From NCBI RefSeq assembly GCF_003318275.1, contig NZ_QOCH01000013.1, positions 399,152-463,151 on the forward strand: DNA of 64,000 nucleotides. The letters are read 5' to 3'. This DNA is from Marinobacter sp. F3R11 (GTDB lineage: Bacteria > Pseudomonadota > Gammaproteobacteria > Pseudomonadales > Oleiphilaceae). The translations under genes were made by a program, and so were the position numbers. The notes under the pieces were generated by a model. That model had not been told where the DNA came from. It was given only the letters and a program-made list of their open reading frames with translations, and made no database searches. Below are positions 9,930 through 19,284 of this stretch, piece after piece. Each line of letters opens with the position of its first letter. Position 1 is the first letter of the stretch.

Positions 9930-9944
9930 GCAAGATCCATACCA
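9930..9944 (-). promoter_or_regulatory. sigma-54 promoter of flhA
   Basis: Read on the minus strand, the 15-mer TGGTATGGATCTTGC matches the sigma-54 consensus TGGCACG-N4-TTGC, with GG and GC ten bases apart. The predicted start is near 9918, giving a leader of about 73 nt to the flhA ATG. FleQ is the expected activator. Confidence 0.75.
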
Positions 9945-10079
9945 CTGTGGGATATTTTTCGACCGGGCGCTGGCTTTCCCGGCCTGACTCACCTTCCAAG
10001 ATGCGGTATCCTTGCGCCACTTATTCGCGAATTTGCGTCCTGAACCCAACATCTCCAAAACCCACATACAGGTGAGCCC

Positions 10080-10718
10080 ATGCCGATCCACGAGGTAAAA
10101 CACCCCCTGATCAGACACAAACTAGGCCTGATGCGCCGTGCCGACATCAGTACCAAGAATTTCCGTGAACTGGCTCAGGAAGTCGGTTCACTGCTCACTT
10201 ACGAGGCCACAAAGGACTTCAATCTTCAGGAGAAAACCATCGAAGGATGGGCCGGCCCGGTAACCGTGGAGCAGATCCACGGCAAGAAAATTACAATCGT
10301 CCCTATCCTGCGGGCCGGACTGGGGATGCTGGATGGCGTTCTGAGCCTGATTCCTGTGGCTCGGGTGAGCGTGGTTGGACAGATCCGCGATGAGGAAACC
10401 CTGGAAGCCAATACTTATCTGGAAAAACTTGTAGGTGAACTGGACCAGCGTATGGCGCTGATTGTAGATCCGATGGTTGCTACCGGCGGTTCAATGATTT
10501 CCACCATCGACTTGCTAAAGAAAGCCGGAAGTACGGAAATCCGCGCATTAGTGCTGGTCGCTGCGCCCGAAGGCATAAAAAATGTTCTGGACAAGCATCC
10601 GGATGTATCTATTTATACAGCCTCTGTAGATGAATGCCTGAACGACAAAGGCTACATCCTTCCAGGACTTGGAGATGCTGGCGACAAGATCTTTGGCACC
10701 AAGCAGAAGGACGCCTGA
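10080..10718 (+). CDS. upp: Uracil phosphoribosyltransferase
   Basis: Upp converts uracil and PRPP to UMP in pyrimidine salvage. The 212-residue product has the family N-terminus ([12 protein letters not shown]), the mid-protein [11 protein letters not shown] segment and the PRPP-binding loop [10 protein letters not shown], and ends with the uracil-binding region [16 protein letters not shown]. The ATG follows CAGGTGAGCCC. It is directly followed (2 bp) by the uracil permease gene, so import and capture of uracil are made together. The pair lies on the strand opposite to the flagellar genes on both sides. Confidence 0.97.
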   Translation: MPIHEVKHPLIRHKLGLMRRADISTKNFRELAQEVGSLLTYEATKDFNLQEKTIEGWAGPVTVEQIHGKKITIVPILRAGLGMLDGVLSLIPVARVSVVGQIRDEETLEANTYLEKLVGELDQRMALIVDPMVATGGSMISTIDLLKKAGSTEIRALVLVAAPEGIKNVLDKHPDVSIYTASVDECLNDKGYILPGLGDAGDKIFGTKQKDA

Positions 10719-10720
10719 CC

Positions 10721-11977
10721 ATGGAAGACCATTCCAGGGATCCTGTCTGGAAGCAGGCAATTGCCGGCTCCCAGATGCTTCTGGTCGCTTTCGGCGCTCT
10801 GGTGCTGATGCCGCTTATCACAGGCCTCGACCCGAACGTTGCCCTCTTTACGGCGGGTTTGGGCACCCTGATTTTCCACATTGTGACCGGCGGCCAGATC
10901 CCGATTTTCCTGGCCTCGTCTTTTGCATTCATCGCGCCGGTTATTGCCTCCAAGGGCAAGTTCGGTCTTGAGGAAACCCTGGGCGGCCTGATGGCTGCGG
11001 GTATTCTTTATGTTGTCCTCAGCGGTGCAATACGCATGCGCGGTACCGGGTTTGTAACGCGCCTCCTGCCCCCGGTAGTTATCGGGCCGGTTATCATGGT
11101 GATTGGCCTGGGACTGGCTCCTGTTGCGGTTCATATGGCTTCGGGCCGGGCAGGCGACGGCAGCATTCAACTGGTTCCCGAGACTACAGCCTTATTGATT
11201 GCGATGATTTCGCTGACTGTCACCGTTATCGCTTCGGTCTGGTCCAGAGGTATCTTTCGTCTTATCCCTATCATGTTTGGTGTAATTGTCGGTTATATCC
11301 TGTCTGCGATTGCCGGCATTATTGATACCACCCCGGTTCAGCAGGCCGCCTGGCTTGCGGTTCCGAATTTTGTGGCACCGGCGTTCAGCTGGGGAGCAAT
11401 AATGTTCATGATTCCGGTTGCGATTGCCCCGGCCATTGAGCACATCGGCGATATTCTGGCGATTGGTAATGTTACCCGCAAAAACTATCTGGAAAAGCCA
11501 GGCCTGCACCGTACTCTGCTGGGCGATGGTTTAGCTACCAGCGCAGCTGCTTTGCTGGGTGGACCACCCAATACGACATACTCCGAGGTTACCGGAGCGG
11601 TCATGCTGACCCGCAACTTTAATCCAAAGGTGATGTGGTGGGCCGCGTGCACTGCAATCGTTCTGGCTTTTGTAGGTAAGTTCGGCGCGGTACTTCAGAC
11701 GATTCCGGTACCGGTTATGGGCGGCATTCTATGCCTGCTGTTCGGCTCCATTGCCGTAGTTGGTCTGAATACGCTCATTCGCCACCAGGTTGATTTATCC
11801 CAGGCACGGAATCTGGTTATCGTGGGAGTGACACTGGTATTCGGTATCGGCGGCATGGTTCTGGGCCACCTTGAAGGTATCGCCCTGTGTGCGGTAGCTG
11901 CGATCGTTCTGAACCTGGTACTCCCGGGCAGCCGCGAAGCCTGGGGGAAGGCTATTTACGAGCACAAAGAAGACTGA
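10721..11977 (+). CDS. uraA: Uracil:proton symporter (NCS2 family)
   Basis: This is a uracil-xanthine permease in the inner membrane, here most likely UraA because it is 2 bp after upp. I chose the ATG at 10721 (418 residues). An open frame extends upstream inside upp, but those codons belong to another frame of upp. The protein is hydrophobic throughout (12-14 membrane segments expected) and has SFAFIAPV near the start, AIEHIGDILAIGN, GDGLATSAAALLGGPPNTTYSE (the family region with the substrate-binding Glu) and a charged end. Spacing implies one transcript with upp. Confidence 0.95.
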   Translation: MEDHSRDPVWKQAIAGSQMLLVAFGALVLMPLITGLDPNVALFTAGLGTLIFHIVTGGQIPIFLASSFAFIAPVIASKGKFGLEETLGGLMAAGILYVVLSGAIRMRGTGFVTRLLPPVVIGPVIMVIGLGLAPVAVHMASGRAGDGSIQLVPETTALLIAMISLTVTVIASVWSRGIFRLIPIMFGVIVGYILSAIAGIIDTTPVQQAAWLAVPNFVAPAFSWGAIMFMIPVAIAPAIEHIGDILAIGNVTRKNYLEKPGLHRTLLGDGLATSAAALLGGPPNTTYSEVTGAVMLTRNFNPKVMWWAACTAIVLAFVGKFGAVLQTIPVPVMGGILCLLFGSIAVVGLNTLIRHQVDLSQARNLVIVGVTLVFGIGGMVLGHLEGIALCAVAAIVLNLVLPGSREAWGKAIYEHKED

Positions 11978-12371
11978 CTAAAACGTTAATGCCAGCCACT
12001 GGTGTCTTCGGGCACTGGTGGCGATGTTCCCCTCTCAACACTTACCCTCTGCTTGTAGCCTGAAAATTCGATAGTTGCAGGCGCGCAGAACCCCTGCTGT
12101 TCAACTTTCGAGATACCGCAACTACAAAATCCCTGTGTTGAAAGCAGTGGATTCAGCCTCAGATATCCAACAAAACTACAACCACTCAACAATTATGCGC
12201 TTAGGCTTTAGCGACATCGTGAGGTCTACCGAGTGGTGGTGGGTGGCCTTTTCAGGACTGTCGGTGGCCAAGGACGGCCACCGTCAAGCCCCCATGGATG
12301 GGCTCGTAACGTGTCCTGCAAAGGCCACCCACCATCACTCCTCCCCCAAAACCAGAAAGCTAGGGACCAAA
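11978..12371. other. Gene-free gap between uraA and flhB 3' ends
   Basis: This 394-bp gap separates the convergent 3' ends of uraA and flhB. I see no supportable gene. It holds the composite palindrome at 12231-12340 and, at about 12000-12020, two copies of CACTGGTG. No clear U-tract terminator for uraA is visible. Confidence 0.6.
12231..12340. repeat. Composite palindromic element, 28-bp imperfect inverted repeats
   Basis: The arms 12231-12258 and 12313-12340 are reverse complements at 26 of 28 positions; both contain a GGTGGGTGGCC core. The 54-bp interior has its own hairpin, CGGTGGCC (12262-12269) against GGCCACCG (12276-12283), and a second one, AGCCC (12287-12291) against GGGCT (12300-12304). 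The nested design and intergenic position suggest a dispersed REP/MITE-like element or a structured convergent terminator. Confidence 0.8.
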
Positions 12372-13508
12372 CTAAATATCCCGCCGTAGGTCAGAAGGAA
12401 TCGGTAAATCAGGCATCCCGGGCTTGGGCCCACGCCCTTTGCGGAACTGCCGGAGCTGGAACACGTAGGCGAGCACCTGAGCAATGGCCATATACAAGCC
12501 ATCCGGGATTTCGTCGCCTATATCACTGTTGTGATAAACCGCACGGGTAAGAGGTGGCGTGCGAAGAATTTCAACCTTGTGCTCCCGGGCGATTTCCATG
12601 ATTTTGAAAGCTGTCTCATCGTGCCCCTTAGCGACAACGACAGGCGCTGCCATGGAATCAGAATCATACTTCAGTGCAACGGCGTAATGGGTCGGGTTGG
12701 TGATAACAACGTCGGCAGTGGGCACGTCCTGCATCATACGACGCTGGGCCATTTCCCTCTGGAGCTGGCGAATTTTGCCTTTAACCTCTGGTTTGCCCTC
12801 TGTGTCCTTGTATTCGTCTTTGACTTCCTGCTTGGTCATTCGCAGCTTTTTCTGATGATCATAAATCTGGAATGGCACATCGATCGCAGCAATGATGATC
12901 GTGGCACAGGAAAGCAGAAAAAAACTCCAGGCCAGTGTCCAGAGCACGTGTTCCATAGCAGGCACTACAGGTTCTTCGGCGATGGAGAGGAGGTCTTCAG
13001 TACGGATATCCAATATGAGAATCGCCAGCGCCATAACCAGGCCAACTTTAGCGATGGCTTTGACCAGTTCGATCAGGGAGCGCGCAGAAAACATCCTGCC
13101 AAGGCCTTTTATGGGATCCATACGATTGAGCTTGGGTGCTATGGCCTTGCCACTGAACAGTAACCCTCCAATACCGATAGAACCGGCAATGGCAGCGATG
13201 AGCAGGAGTGCAAGGATTGGTGAAAGCGCCCATGCGGCTTCTTTGGCAGAAGCCATCAACTGAATGCTCATGTGCCGGGTATCGAATATGGCAGAGCGTT
13301 CCAGCGTAAAAGCATCACGCATGATGGCTTCCAGAGCAGCGCCCAGCTGAACTCCGAAAACCAGAAGACCACCAGCTCCGGCGATCAATACAGCCATGGT
13401 GGCCAGCTCTTTTGATCGGGCTGTCTGGCCATCCTCCCTGGATTTCTCAAGCCTTCGGGGGGTGGCCTCTTCGGTTTTTTCCTGACTGTTGTCGTTTTCG
13501 TCTGCCAT
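12372..13508 (-). CDS. flhB: FlhB export-specificity switch protein
   Basis: FlhB is the export-gate component whose self-cleavage, with FliK, switches secretion from hook to filament substrates. The 378-residue product has the charged N-terminus (EKTEEATPRRLEKSREDGQ), four membrane segments (about 35-55, 92-118, 148-167, 187-208) and the cytoplasmic domain with the autocleavage site NPTH at 271-274. It is the last gene of the fliL-to-flhB run, 32 bp after fliR. Confidence 0.97.
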   Translation of the reverse strand: MADENDNSQEKTEEATPRRLEKSREDGQTARSKELATMAVLIAGAGGLLVFGVQLGAALEAIMRDAFTLERSAIFDTRHMSIQLMASAKEAAWALSPILALLLIAAIAGSIGIGGLLFSGKAIAPKLNRMDPIKGLGRMFSARSLIELVKAIAKVGLVMALAILILDIRTEDLLSIAEEPVVPAMEHVLWTLAWSFFLLSCATIIIAAIDVPFQIYDHQKKLRMTKQEVKDEYKDTEGKPEVKGKIRQLQREMAQRRMMQDVPTADVVITNPTHYAVALKYDSDSMAAPVVVAKGHDETAFKIMEIAREHKVEILRTPPLTRAVYHNSDIGDEIPDGLYMAIAQVLAYVFQLRQFRKGRGPKPGMPDLPIPSDLRRDI

Positions 13509-13540
13509 GCTCTGACTCTTGGGGTCTCATCAGGACCAGC

Positions 13541-14326
13541 CTACGGCTGCCCCTGAAGATTTCGCATAAACTCAAATGTTTGCCGGGTGTACTCTTCAAA
13601 GTGCGGCAAAAAATTGGCGTGCAGCACCCATATAGCAAACAATCCAAAAATCAGGCCAATCGGGAAACCCAGAGCGAAGATGTTCATCTGGGGTGCCGCC
13701 CGGGTCATAACGCCGAAGGATATGCTCACGATAAGTACAGCTGTAACCGCCGGCAACGCAAGCAACATAGCCGAAGCAAACATCCAGCTTATGCGATGTG
13801 CCAGCGCCCAGACACCTGACTGCCCCAACCCCTCCATGCCGATGGGCAGTGAGCGGAAACTTTCGATGAATACTTCAAACGCTACCAGATGACCATTCAT
13901 GGCAAGGAACAACAAGGTGACCGTAATGGTGTATATCTGGGACAGCACGGGTACATTGACGCCATTGGCGGGGTCAACCATTGACGCAAAGCCCAGCCCC
14001 ATTTGCATGGCAATCATCTGGCCTGCGATAACAAACAGTTGCCAGAGGGCAGTCAGAGCAAAACCCATTCCTACGCCGATCAGGATCTGTTGCAAGGTTA
14101 TAATCACAGCGTCGGCACTGAGGGCCTCAACCTGCGGCACTTCGGGGATCATTGGCACAATCAGTATGGTCATTAACAACGCCAGACCCAGACGTACCCG
14201 GGCAGGCACCAGCTGGGTACCAAAAATCGGGATAACCATCAGAAAGCTTGCCAGACGGAACAGTGGCCAGAGGTGCTGCCCGACCCACTGGCCGAGCACG
14301 TCTGCACTGAGTTCGGCTGGAATCAT
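13541..14326 (-). CDS. fliR: FliR flagellar export gate protein
   Basis: FliR is one of the three proteins (with FliP and FliQ) of the export-gate core. The 261-residue product is very hydrophobic, with about six membrane segments, and has family stretches such as RLASFLMVIPIFGTQLVPAR and MQMGLGFASMVDPANG. The ATG is 3 bp after the fliQ stop, so translation is coupled. The order fliP-fliQ-fliR-flhB is universal in these bacteria. Confidence 0.96.
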   Translation of the reverse strand: MIPAELSADVLGQWVGQHLWPLFRLASFLMVIPIFGTQLVPARVRLGLALLMTILIVPMIPEVPQVEALSADAVIITLQQILIGVGMGFALTALWQLFVIAGQMIAMQMGLGFASMVDPANGVNVPVLSQIYTITVTLLFLAMNGHLVAFEVFIESFRSLPIGMEGLGQSGVWALAHRISWMFASAMLLALPAVTAVLIVSISFGVMTRAAPQMNIFALGFPIGLIFGLFAIWVLHANFLPHFEEYTRQTFEFMRNLQGQP

Positions 14327-14329
14327 GGG

Positions 14330-14599
14330 TCAGCCGATCAGGAAAGGAATGCTGGATATCAGCCGGTGTGCATGATCCAGAAGTTTAGTCAGCATCCATG
14401 GGCCCATCACAATAATAACAATGAGCGTGACCAGCAGACGCGGCAGAAAACTGAGGGTTTGTTCGTTGATCTGGGTGGCTGCCTGAAAGGTGCTGACCAC
14501 AAGGCCAATCACCAACCCTGGCCCGATAATCACCGAGGCCAGGAGAACGATCATCCACAGGGCTTCCCGCACGATATCGATAACGGTTTCCGGAGTCAT
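14330..14599 (-). CDS. fliQ: FliQ flagellar export gate protein
   Basis: FliQ is the small two-helix membrane protein that surrounds the FliP-FliR core of the flagellar export gate. The 89-residue length is normal. It begins MTPETVIDIVREALWMIVLL and has two long hydrophobic segments (about 14-40 and 52-75) with the conserved QAATQINEQTLSFLPRL between them. It lies 9 bp after fliP and 3 bp before fliR. Confidence 0.96.
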   Translation of the reverse strand: MTPETVIDIVREALWMIVLLASVIIGPGLVIGLVVSTFQAATQINEQTLSFLPRLLVTLIVIIVMGPWMLTKLLDHAHRLISSIPFLIG

Positions 14600-14608
14600 G
14601 GATTCCTC

Positions 14609-15385
14609 CTATATCCCGTAACTGGCAGCAAGGGTGCCCATGATCAGGGCCCATCCGTCCACCAGTACAAACAGCATAATCTTGAATGGCAAGGAGATAA
14701 TGATGGGCGACAGCATCATCATACCCATGGCCATCAGCACACTGGCGACAACCATGTCCAGGATCAGAAACGGAATAAACAGGATAAACCCTATCTGGAA
14801 CGCAGTTTTGAGCTCGCTGGTCACAAACGCAGGCATCAGTATCCAAAAGGAGACATCCTGTGCCGTGTCGTACTGAACATCGGCAATACGCATAAACAAC
14901 GCCAGGTCATCTTCCCGGGTCTGTTCCAGCATGAATTTCTTGAAGGGTTCACTGGCCAGCGCCACCGCTTCCAGTGAGGTGACCTCTTCCTGAAGGTACG
15001 GCTGCAACCCAACCCGGTTCGCCTCTTCCAGTACCGGCTTCATGATAAAAATACTGAGAAACAGAGCGAGGCCGAGCAGTATCTGATTTGAGGGCGTAGA
15101 CTGCAGTCCCAGTGCCTGACGCAGAATCGCAAACACAACGATGATGCGGGTAAAAGATGTCATCATCATCAGCATGGCTGGCAGAAACGTCAGCGCAGTC
15201 ATCAGCGCCAGAATCTGCAAAGTTACCGTGTATTCCTGTGTACCTTCCCCTTCCCCGGGCTGAACCGTCAAGGCGGGAATACCTGGCAGATCCGCAAACG
15301 ACAAAGGCGCCCAGAGCATGCCTCCAAACATAACCGCCAGCGGAAGAAATCGTTTCAGCATTGCCACCATCATGGGCCTGTTCAT
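14609..15385 (-). CDS. fliP: FliP flagellar export gate protein
   Basis: FliP forms the pentameric core of the export gate. The 258-residue product begins with a cleavable signal peptide (about 1-31, ending SFA), as is usual for FliP. Family motifs include [38 protein letters not shown] and, near the end, [16 protein letters not shown]. Its ATG overlaps the fliO stop by 3 bp (ATGA), which indicates coupled translation. Confidence 0.97.
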   Translation of the reverse strand: MNRPMMVAMLKRFLPLAVMFGGMLWAPLSFADLPGIPALTVQPGEGEGTQEYTVTLQILALMTALTFLPAMLMMMTSFTRIIVVFAILRQALGLQSTPSNQILLGLALFLSIFIMKPVLEEANRVGLQPYLQEEVTSLEAVALASEPFKKFMLEQTREDDLALFMRIADVQYDTAQDVSFWILMPAFVTSELKTAFQIGFILFIPFLILDMVVASVLMAMGMMMLSPIIISLPFKIMLFVLVDGWALIMGTLAASYGI

Positions 15386-15825
15386 TCCTTGTCCGGGGCT
15401 GTCCAGGATTTTCCGATCATACTTTGCAGTCGACGGGCAAAATCGCCTGTGTTCGGGTTACCCGCATCCACAACAGGCTCTTCAAAGACCTGCAGCGTGC
15501 GAATGGCCGACGGGGTAATGCCCAGAAGAATCTGTTGCCCCCCCACTTCTATAAGAGCAATACGCTCACGAGCGCCTATAGCCATCACGGAAACAACCTT
15601 GATGGCATTGTTGTTCATGCCTGTCATCCCGTTCATCCGGCGGATAATCCAGGCACAGCCGTATATGACTGCAATCACGGCGACCAGCCCAAGCCCCAGG
15701 CTGAGCAGGGTTCCAAGGGTATCAGGTGCCCCGCCTGGTTTGCCCGTTATTGTTTCCGAGGCTTCTTCAGCAAGAGCGGGCATCGCCGGGAACAGCAGTG
15801 ACAACCCTGCGGCTTTGATCCACAT
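15382..15825 (-). CDS. fliO: FliO flagellar biosynthesis protein
   Basis: FliO helps assemble the FliP ring. I chose the ATG at 15825 (147 residues), one base after the fliN stop. It starts [19 protein letters not shown], a signal peptide, whereas the longer open frame would need a GTG inside fliN. A single membrane segment (about residues 45-67, [19 protein letters not shown]) is followed by a cytoplasmic beta-rich domain with [17 protein letters not shown]. FliO is poorly conserved between species, so context carries part of this call. Confidence 0.93.
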   Translation of the reverse strand: MWIKAAGLSLLFPAMPALAEEASETITGKPGGAPDTLGTLLSLGLGLVAVIAVIYGCAWIIRRMNGMTGMNNNAIKVVSVMAIGARERIALIEVGGQQILLGITPSAIRTLQVFEEPVVDAGNPNTGDFARRLQSMIGKSWTAPDKE

Positions 15826-15826
15826 T

Positions 15827-16330
15827 CTATTTCTGCAGCCGTTTGATGCGTTCACCCGGGCTGATCACATCGGTCAGGCGAATACCGAACTTCTCGTTGA
15901 CCATAACCACCTCGCCGTGAGCAATGAGCGTACCGTTGACCAGCACATCCAATGGCTCACCTGCCAGCCTGTCCAGCTCGATAACCGAACCCTGGTTGAG
16001 CTGCAGAAGGTTACGGATGGGAATCTGGGTATTACCCACCTCCATCGAAATACTGACGGGAATATCCAGAATCACATCAAGATCTGGCGGTGGCCCGCTA
16101 CCCTCTGTAGCCAGGGATTCCTGCCCGAAATCTTCCATAGGCGCAGAACGCACATCACTATCAGCGGTTTCACCCGTATCTTCACCGGCTTCTTCCATCG
16201 CCTGGGCCCACTCATCATCCCGGGTCTCTTTAGCGCCCTCTTCGCCGGTTTCTTCCATGGCAGCTTCCCACTCAGCCGCCAGTTTTTCGTCCTCGCTCAG
16301 CTCCTGACCGTCTTTGTTGTCGTCAGCCAT
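15827..16330 (-). CDS. fliN: FliN flagellar motor switch protein
   Basis: FliN, with FliM and FliG, builds the C-ring that sets rotation direction and helps deliver export substrates. The conserved SpoA domain is at the C-terminus (about 85-167) with DIPVSISMEVGNTQIPIRNLLQLNQGS in separate conserved blocks and the closing VMVNEKFGIRLTDVISPGERIKR. The 167-residue length is longer than the enterobacterial form because of an acidic N-terminal region with two EWAxAMEE-type repeats (about 20-60). It overlaps fliM by 8 bp. Confidence 0.96.
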   Translation of the reverse strand: MADDNKDGQELSEDEKLAAEWEAAMEETGEEGAKETRDDEWAQAMEEAGEDTGETADSDVRSAPMEDFGQESLATEGSGPPPDLDVILDIPVSISMEVGNTQIPIRNLLQLNQGSVIELDRLAGEPLDVLVNGTLIAHGEVVMVNEKFGIRLTDVISPGERIKRLQK

Positions 16331-17321
16331 TGCGTTCTACCTTCAGTTGTTTTTTTAACTTGGGCCGTGTCGCCCGCTCATGGATTCTAAGCGCCAGTTT
16401 CCCGTCCCGGGTCCCCATGGTTGCCTTGTATACCGGCACTCCATTGGCCGTGACAGTCAGATATTCGGGCACCTCTACAGGAATAACATCGCCAGCTTTC
16501 AGTTTGGCGATGTCCCGCAAAGAAATTCTGCGCCTGCAAACGGTCGTATTAACAGGAACCTCAACCTCTTTGATATCTTCCTGCAGCGCATTGACCCAAC
16601 GCTCATCTACATCATCAACGTCACTTTGAACCCCGGCATCAAGTACATCGCGGATAGGTTCAATCATTGAATACGGTAAAGCAAAGTGTAGCTCACCACC
16701 GCCACCATCCAGCTCAATATGGAAGGTGCTGACCACCACCACCTCACTGGGACTGACAATGTTGGCCATGGCCGGGTTTACCTCGGAACTGAGGTAGTCA
16801 AAATCTACTTTGATAACCGCATGCCAGGCCTCCTGCATGTCTTTAAAGACCTGGTTAAGCACCATCTGCACTATGCGGTTCTCCGTGGGCGTAAACTCCC
16901 GCCCCTCGATCTTTGCGTGCCGGCCCTCACCGCCAAAAAAGTTATCAACCAGTTTGAACACGAGCTTTGCATCCAGAACAAACAGCGACGTACCCCGCAA
17001 CGGACGAACCTTGCAAAGATTCAGACTGGTAGGTACATACAGCGTGTGGACGTATTCGCCGAACTTCATGATCTGCACGCCGCCGGTAGATACATCCGCA
17101 TTGCGACGCAGGAGATTGAATAAACTGATACGGGTGTAGCGGGCAAATCGCTCGTTGATCATCTCCAGTGTAGGCATCCGACCACGGACGATACGATCCT
17201 GACTCGCGAGATCGTATGATTTTACGCCGGTTTCGTCAGCGTCTTCATAAGTATCAATGTCACCGTCATCCACGCCGTGGAGAAGCGCATCAATTTCATC
17301 CTGTGACAGTAAATCCTGCAT
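16323..17321 (-). CDS. fliM: FliM flagellar motor switch protein
   Basis: FliM is the CheY-P receptor of the motor switch. The 332-residue protein opens with the CheY-binding peptide MQDLLSQDEIDALLHGV, followed by the CheC-like middle domain (about 45-230, including ERFARYTRISLFNLLRR) and a C-terminal SpoA domain (about 245-320) that pairs with FliN. It follows fliL by 71 bp and overlaps fliN by 8 bp. Confidence 0.97.
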   Translation of the reverse strand: MQDLLSQDEIDALLHGVDDGDIDTYEDADETGVKSYDLASQDRIVRGRMPTLEMINERFARYTRISLFNLLRRNADVSTGGVQIMKFGEYVHTLYVPTSLNLCKVRPLRGTSLFVLDAKLVFKLVDNFFGGEGRHAKIEGREFTPTENRIVQMVLNQVFKDMQEAWHAVIKVDFDYLSSEVNPAMANIVSPSEVVVVSTFHIELDGGGGELHFALPYSMIEPIRDVLDAGVQSDVDDVDERWVNALQEDIKEVEVPVNTTVCRRRISLRDIAKLKAGDVIPVEVPEYLTVTANGVPVYKATMGTRDGKLALRIHERATRPKLKKQLKVERNG

Positions 17322-17392
17322 ACCTTGTCCTGCCGCTGAAAAACCTTGCCCGGGCTTGGGCTCTATTGAATTCTCTACTGTAACTGCACGCT

Positions 17393-17902
17393 CTATTGCA
17401 CTACAAAATTTCTCAAGAGCACCTGATCGACAGCGGGCTCGCCTTCCTGCTCCAGCACCTGGTTCACCGTTATCAGCATACTATCCACCAGGCCCTGACG
17501 GCCTTCAGGTGTCTGCAACTCCATAAAGCCGCTATTGCCGAGCACCATAACCAGCTGGCTTCGAATCAGCGGCATATGCAGTTGCGCCGCCGAGAGCGCC
17601 TGGGGATCCCTTGCGCCGAGCGCCACGTACGCCTGGGCATAACGCTGACGCCCCTCACCCTGCACTGTAGTAACCAGGGCCTTTTCAATTTCCAGATAAG
17701 TGCTTGGCGTAAAGGTTTCGGTCGCAACGCCCTCGTCGCCCTGGGTATCCTCACTCATCCCGGGCAGCCCGCCTCCGAGAAACCACAAAGTGCCCGCAAC
17801 CGATAAGGCGATCGCCAATATGACCACCAGCACTACCAGAATGATCAGTTTCAGTTTGCCTTTCTTGGCCGGTGCCGATGTAGGTGCGTTATTTTCTGCC
17901 AT
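17393..17902 (-). CDS. fliL: FliL basal-body-associated protein
   Basis: FliL sits around the stators and supports motor function under load. The 169-residue product has a short cytoplasmic N-terminus, one membrane segment (about 17-41, LKLIILVVLVVILAIALSVA) and a periplasmic domain with the family end TVNQVLEQEGEPAVDQVLLRNFVVQ present in separate blocks. It is the first gene of the fliLMNOPQR-flhB run and has its own sigma-54 element at 17964-17978. Confidence 0.95.
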   Translation of the reverse strand: MAENNAPTSAPAKKGKLKLIILVVLVVILAIALSVAGTLWFLGGGLPGMSEDTQGDEGVATETFTPSTYLEIEKALVTTVQGEGRQRYAQAYVALGARDPQALSAAQLHMPLIRSQLVMVLGNSGFMELQTPEGRQGLVDSMLITVNQVLEQEGEPAVDQVLLRNFVVQ

Positions 17903-17963
17903 AGTATTTTTCGCCAGAAATCCGTCAATGGAAGCTCTTTTCCATGACTTTTACAGATTGACT

Positions 17964-17978
17964 GCAAAGGGCGGGCCA
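17964..17978 (-). promoter_or_regulatory. sigma-54 promoter of fliL operon
   Basis: The minus-strand 15-mer TGGCCCGCCCTTTGC has the -24 GG and -12 GC spaced by ten bases and an intact TTGC. The start would be near 17952, about 50 nt before the fliL ATG. A short palindrome GGGCC-AAAA-GGCCC (17973-17986) overlaps the -24 end. Confidence 0.8.
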
Positions 17979-18077
17979 AAAGGCCCAACCCTCCCGCTCA
18001 GAACCGCAGTTTAGCGTTGCATGGAAGGATGGGCAAAGCAGATTGGCGAGGAATACCCTAAGAAGCAGCACGGCCCC

Positions 18078-19202
18078 TCAGGCAAAAATATCAACGGCGC
18101 CGTTCCAGCTAAGGTCAAGACTTCCCGCCTGGGCCTCCAGGTCACCACTTTCTGCTCCAGCGAGCTCGGTGCCTGCATCAGAAGAGGAGCCGTCACTTTC
18201 ACCTGTACCCTGCTCTCCGCGCTGGTTCTGGGCGTTATCAGAAACATCAAACTGAGCCAGGGAAAGCCCCTGCTCGCCCAGCATGTCTCGCAGCCGGTGC
18301 GAATGCAGTTCAAGCTGATCCCGCACTACCGGATTAGCGGCATGAACAGTGATATTAGCCTGATCATTATGAACGCGAACCCGCACTTCCATAGGCCCCA
18401 TGTCAGGTGGAGTGAGATGAATCTCGGCCACTGAGAGGTTTTTGGCAGTCAGCCAGCTAAGTTTCCCCATCAGCTTGTCCCCCCACTCAGCGTGGTTTAC
18501 CGGAACATCGACCGAAGTTGCGTAGCTTCTCAGAGGAACCTGAGCATCTGCCGCAAGCTTACCTGCGGAATTGCTGGTGTTTTGTGCTGAAACCAATTCC
18601 ATGGCTCCGTCAAGGCGAGTGCCGGTCAGCAAACCTGAAGAGCCCAGAGCGCTGTTTTTTTCTCCAGCAGTCGGTAACAGGCTCTCGGTTAACTGCAGCC
18701 CGCCCATAGTTCCATCTATGCCGACCTTAGCTCCTGAGATTCCGGCGAAAAGCTCAGCACTCTGGATGATAGACGGATTATTGGCATTACTGCCTGCCAG
18801 GACACCTTCCCCGGTTGCAGGTAAGAGCAGGGCCTGCAACTCTGCAAAGGTCAACGGAGTCGCTGTAGCTTCCATTTCGGGGCTGAGTTCTGCGGTCGGC
18901 TCCTTTTCTGCCACGCCCTTAGCAGCCGCTTCATCTTTAACCGCAGAGGTGTTTTTATTTGCCTTATCCGGTCCGCCGCTTTGCCTGGCCGACGCAGGCT
19001 GACTTGCTGGCTGTGCAGAATCTTCTTTTTCAGCATTCCGCGATTCTGCCTGCCGGCGATCAAGCCGTTTTTGTTCCGCTCGGGATACAGATTCATACCG
19101 GCTTTCACCGATATCATTATCTCGACCGGAATCGGATTTTAATGCGCCGGAATCACTCTGGATTCCGGGCACAGAAGTCTGGGGAAAAACCATCTGGGCC
19201 AT
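18078..19202 (-). CDS. fliK: FliK hook-length control protein
   Basis: FliK measures hook length and triggers the FlhB specificity switch. The 374-residue product is Ala/Ser/Gly-rich and low in order over the first 230 residues, as in other FliK proteins. The conserved Flg_hook domain comes late (about 235-320) with AEIHLTPPDMGPMEVRVRV and the following QLELHSHRLRDMLGEQG. A sigma-54 element lies at 19285-19299. It lies 141 bp after hptB and 175 bp before fliL. The N-terminal part is divergent, so the call rests on the C-terminal domain and position. Confidence 0.93.
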   Translation of the reverse strand: MAQMVFPQTSVPGIQSDSGALKSDSGRDNDIGESRYESVSRAEQKRLDRRQAESRNAEKEDSAQPASQPASARQSGGPDKANKNTSAVKDEAAAKGVAEKEPTAELSPEMEATATPLTFAELQALLLPATGEGVLAGSNANNPSIIQSAELFAGISGAKVGIDGTMGGLQLTESLLPTAGEKNSALGSSGLLTGTRLDGAMELVSAQNTSNSAGKLAADAQVPLRSYATSVDVPVNHAEWGDKLMGKLSWLTAKNLSVAEIHLTPPDMGPMEVRVRVHNDQANITVHAANPVVRDQLELHSHRLRDMLGEQGLSLAQFDVSDNAQNQRGEQGTGESDGSSSDAGTELAGAESGDLEAQAGSLDLSWNGAVDIFA

Positions 19203-19284
19203 GGCAACCTCTTGCCGCTTTTGATCGGTAGAGCACTGTTCAGTCCGTTTCAGAGCTGAATTTCAGGCTGTTTCCCAAACAACT

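Noticed and set aside
11999..12025. CACTGGTG repeats after uraA as a terminator
   Set aside because: They are direct, not inverted, repeats and no U tract follows.
11986..12192. Minus-strand 68-codon ORF after uraA
   Set aside because: No ribosome binding site, no recognisable protein features, Cys-rich shadow-like composition.
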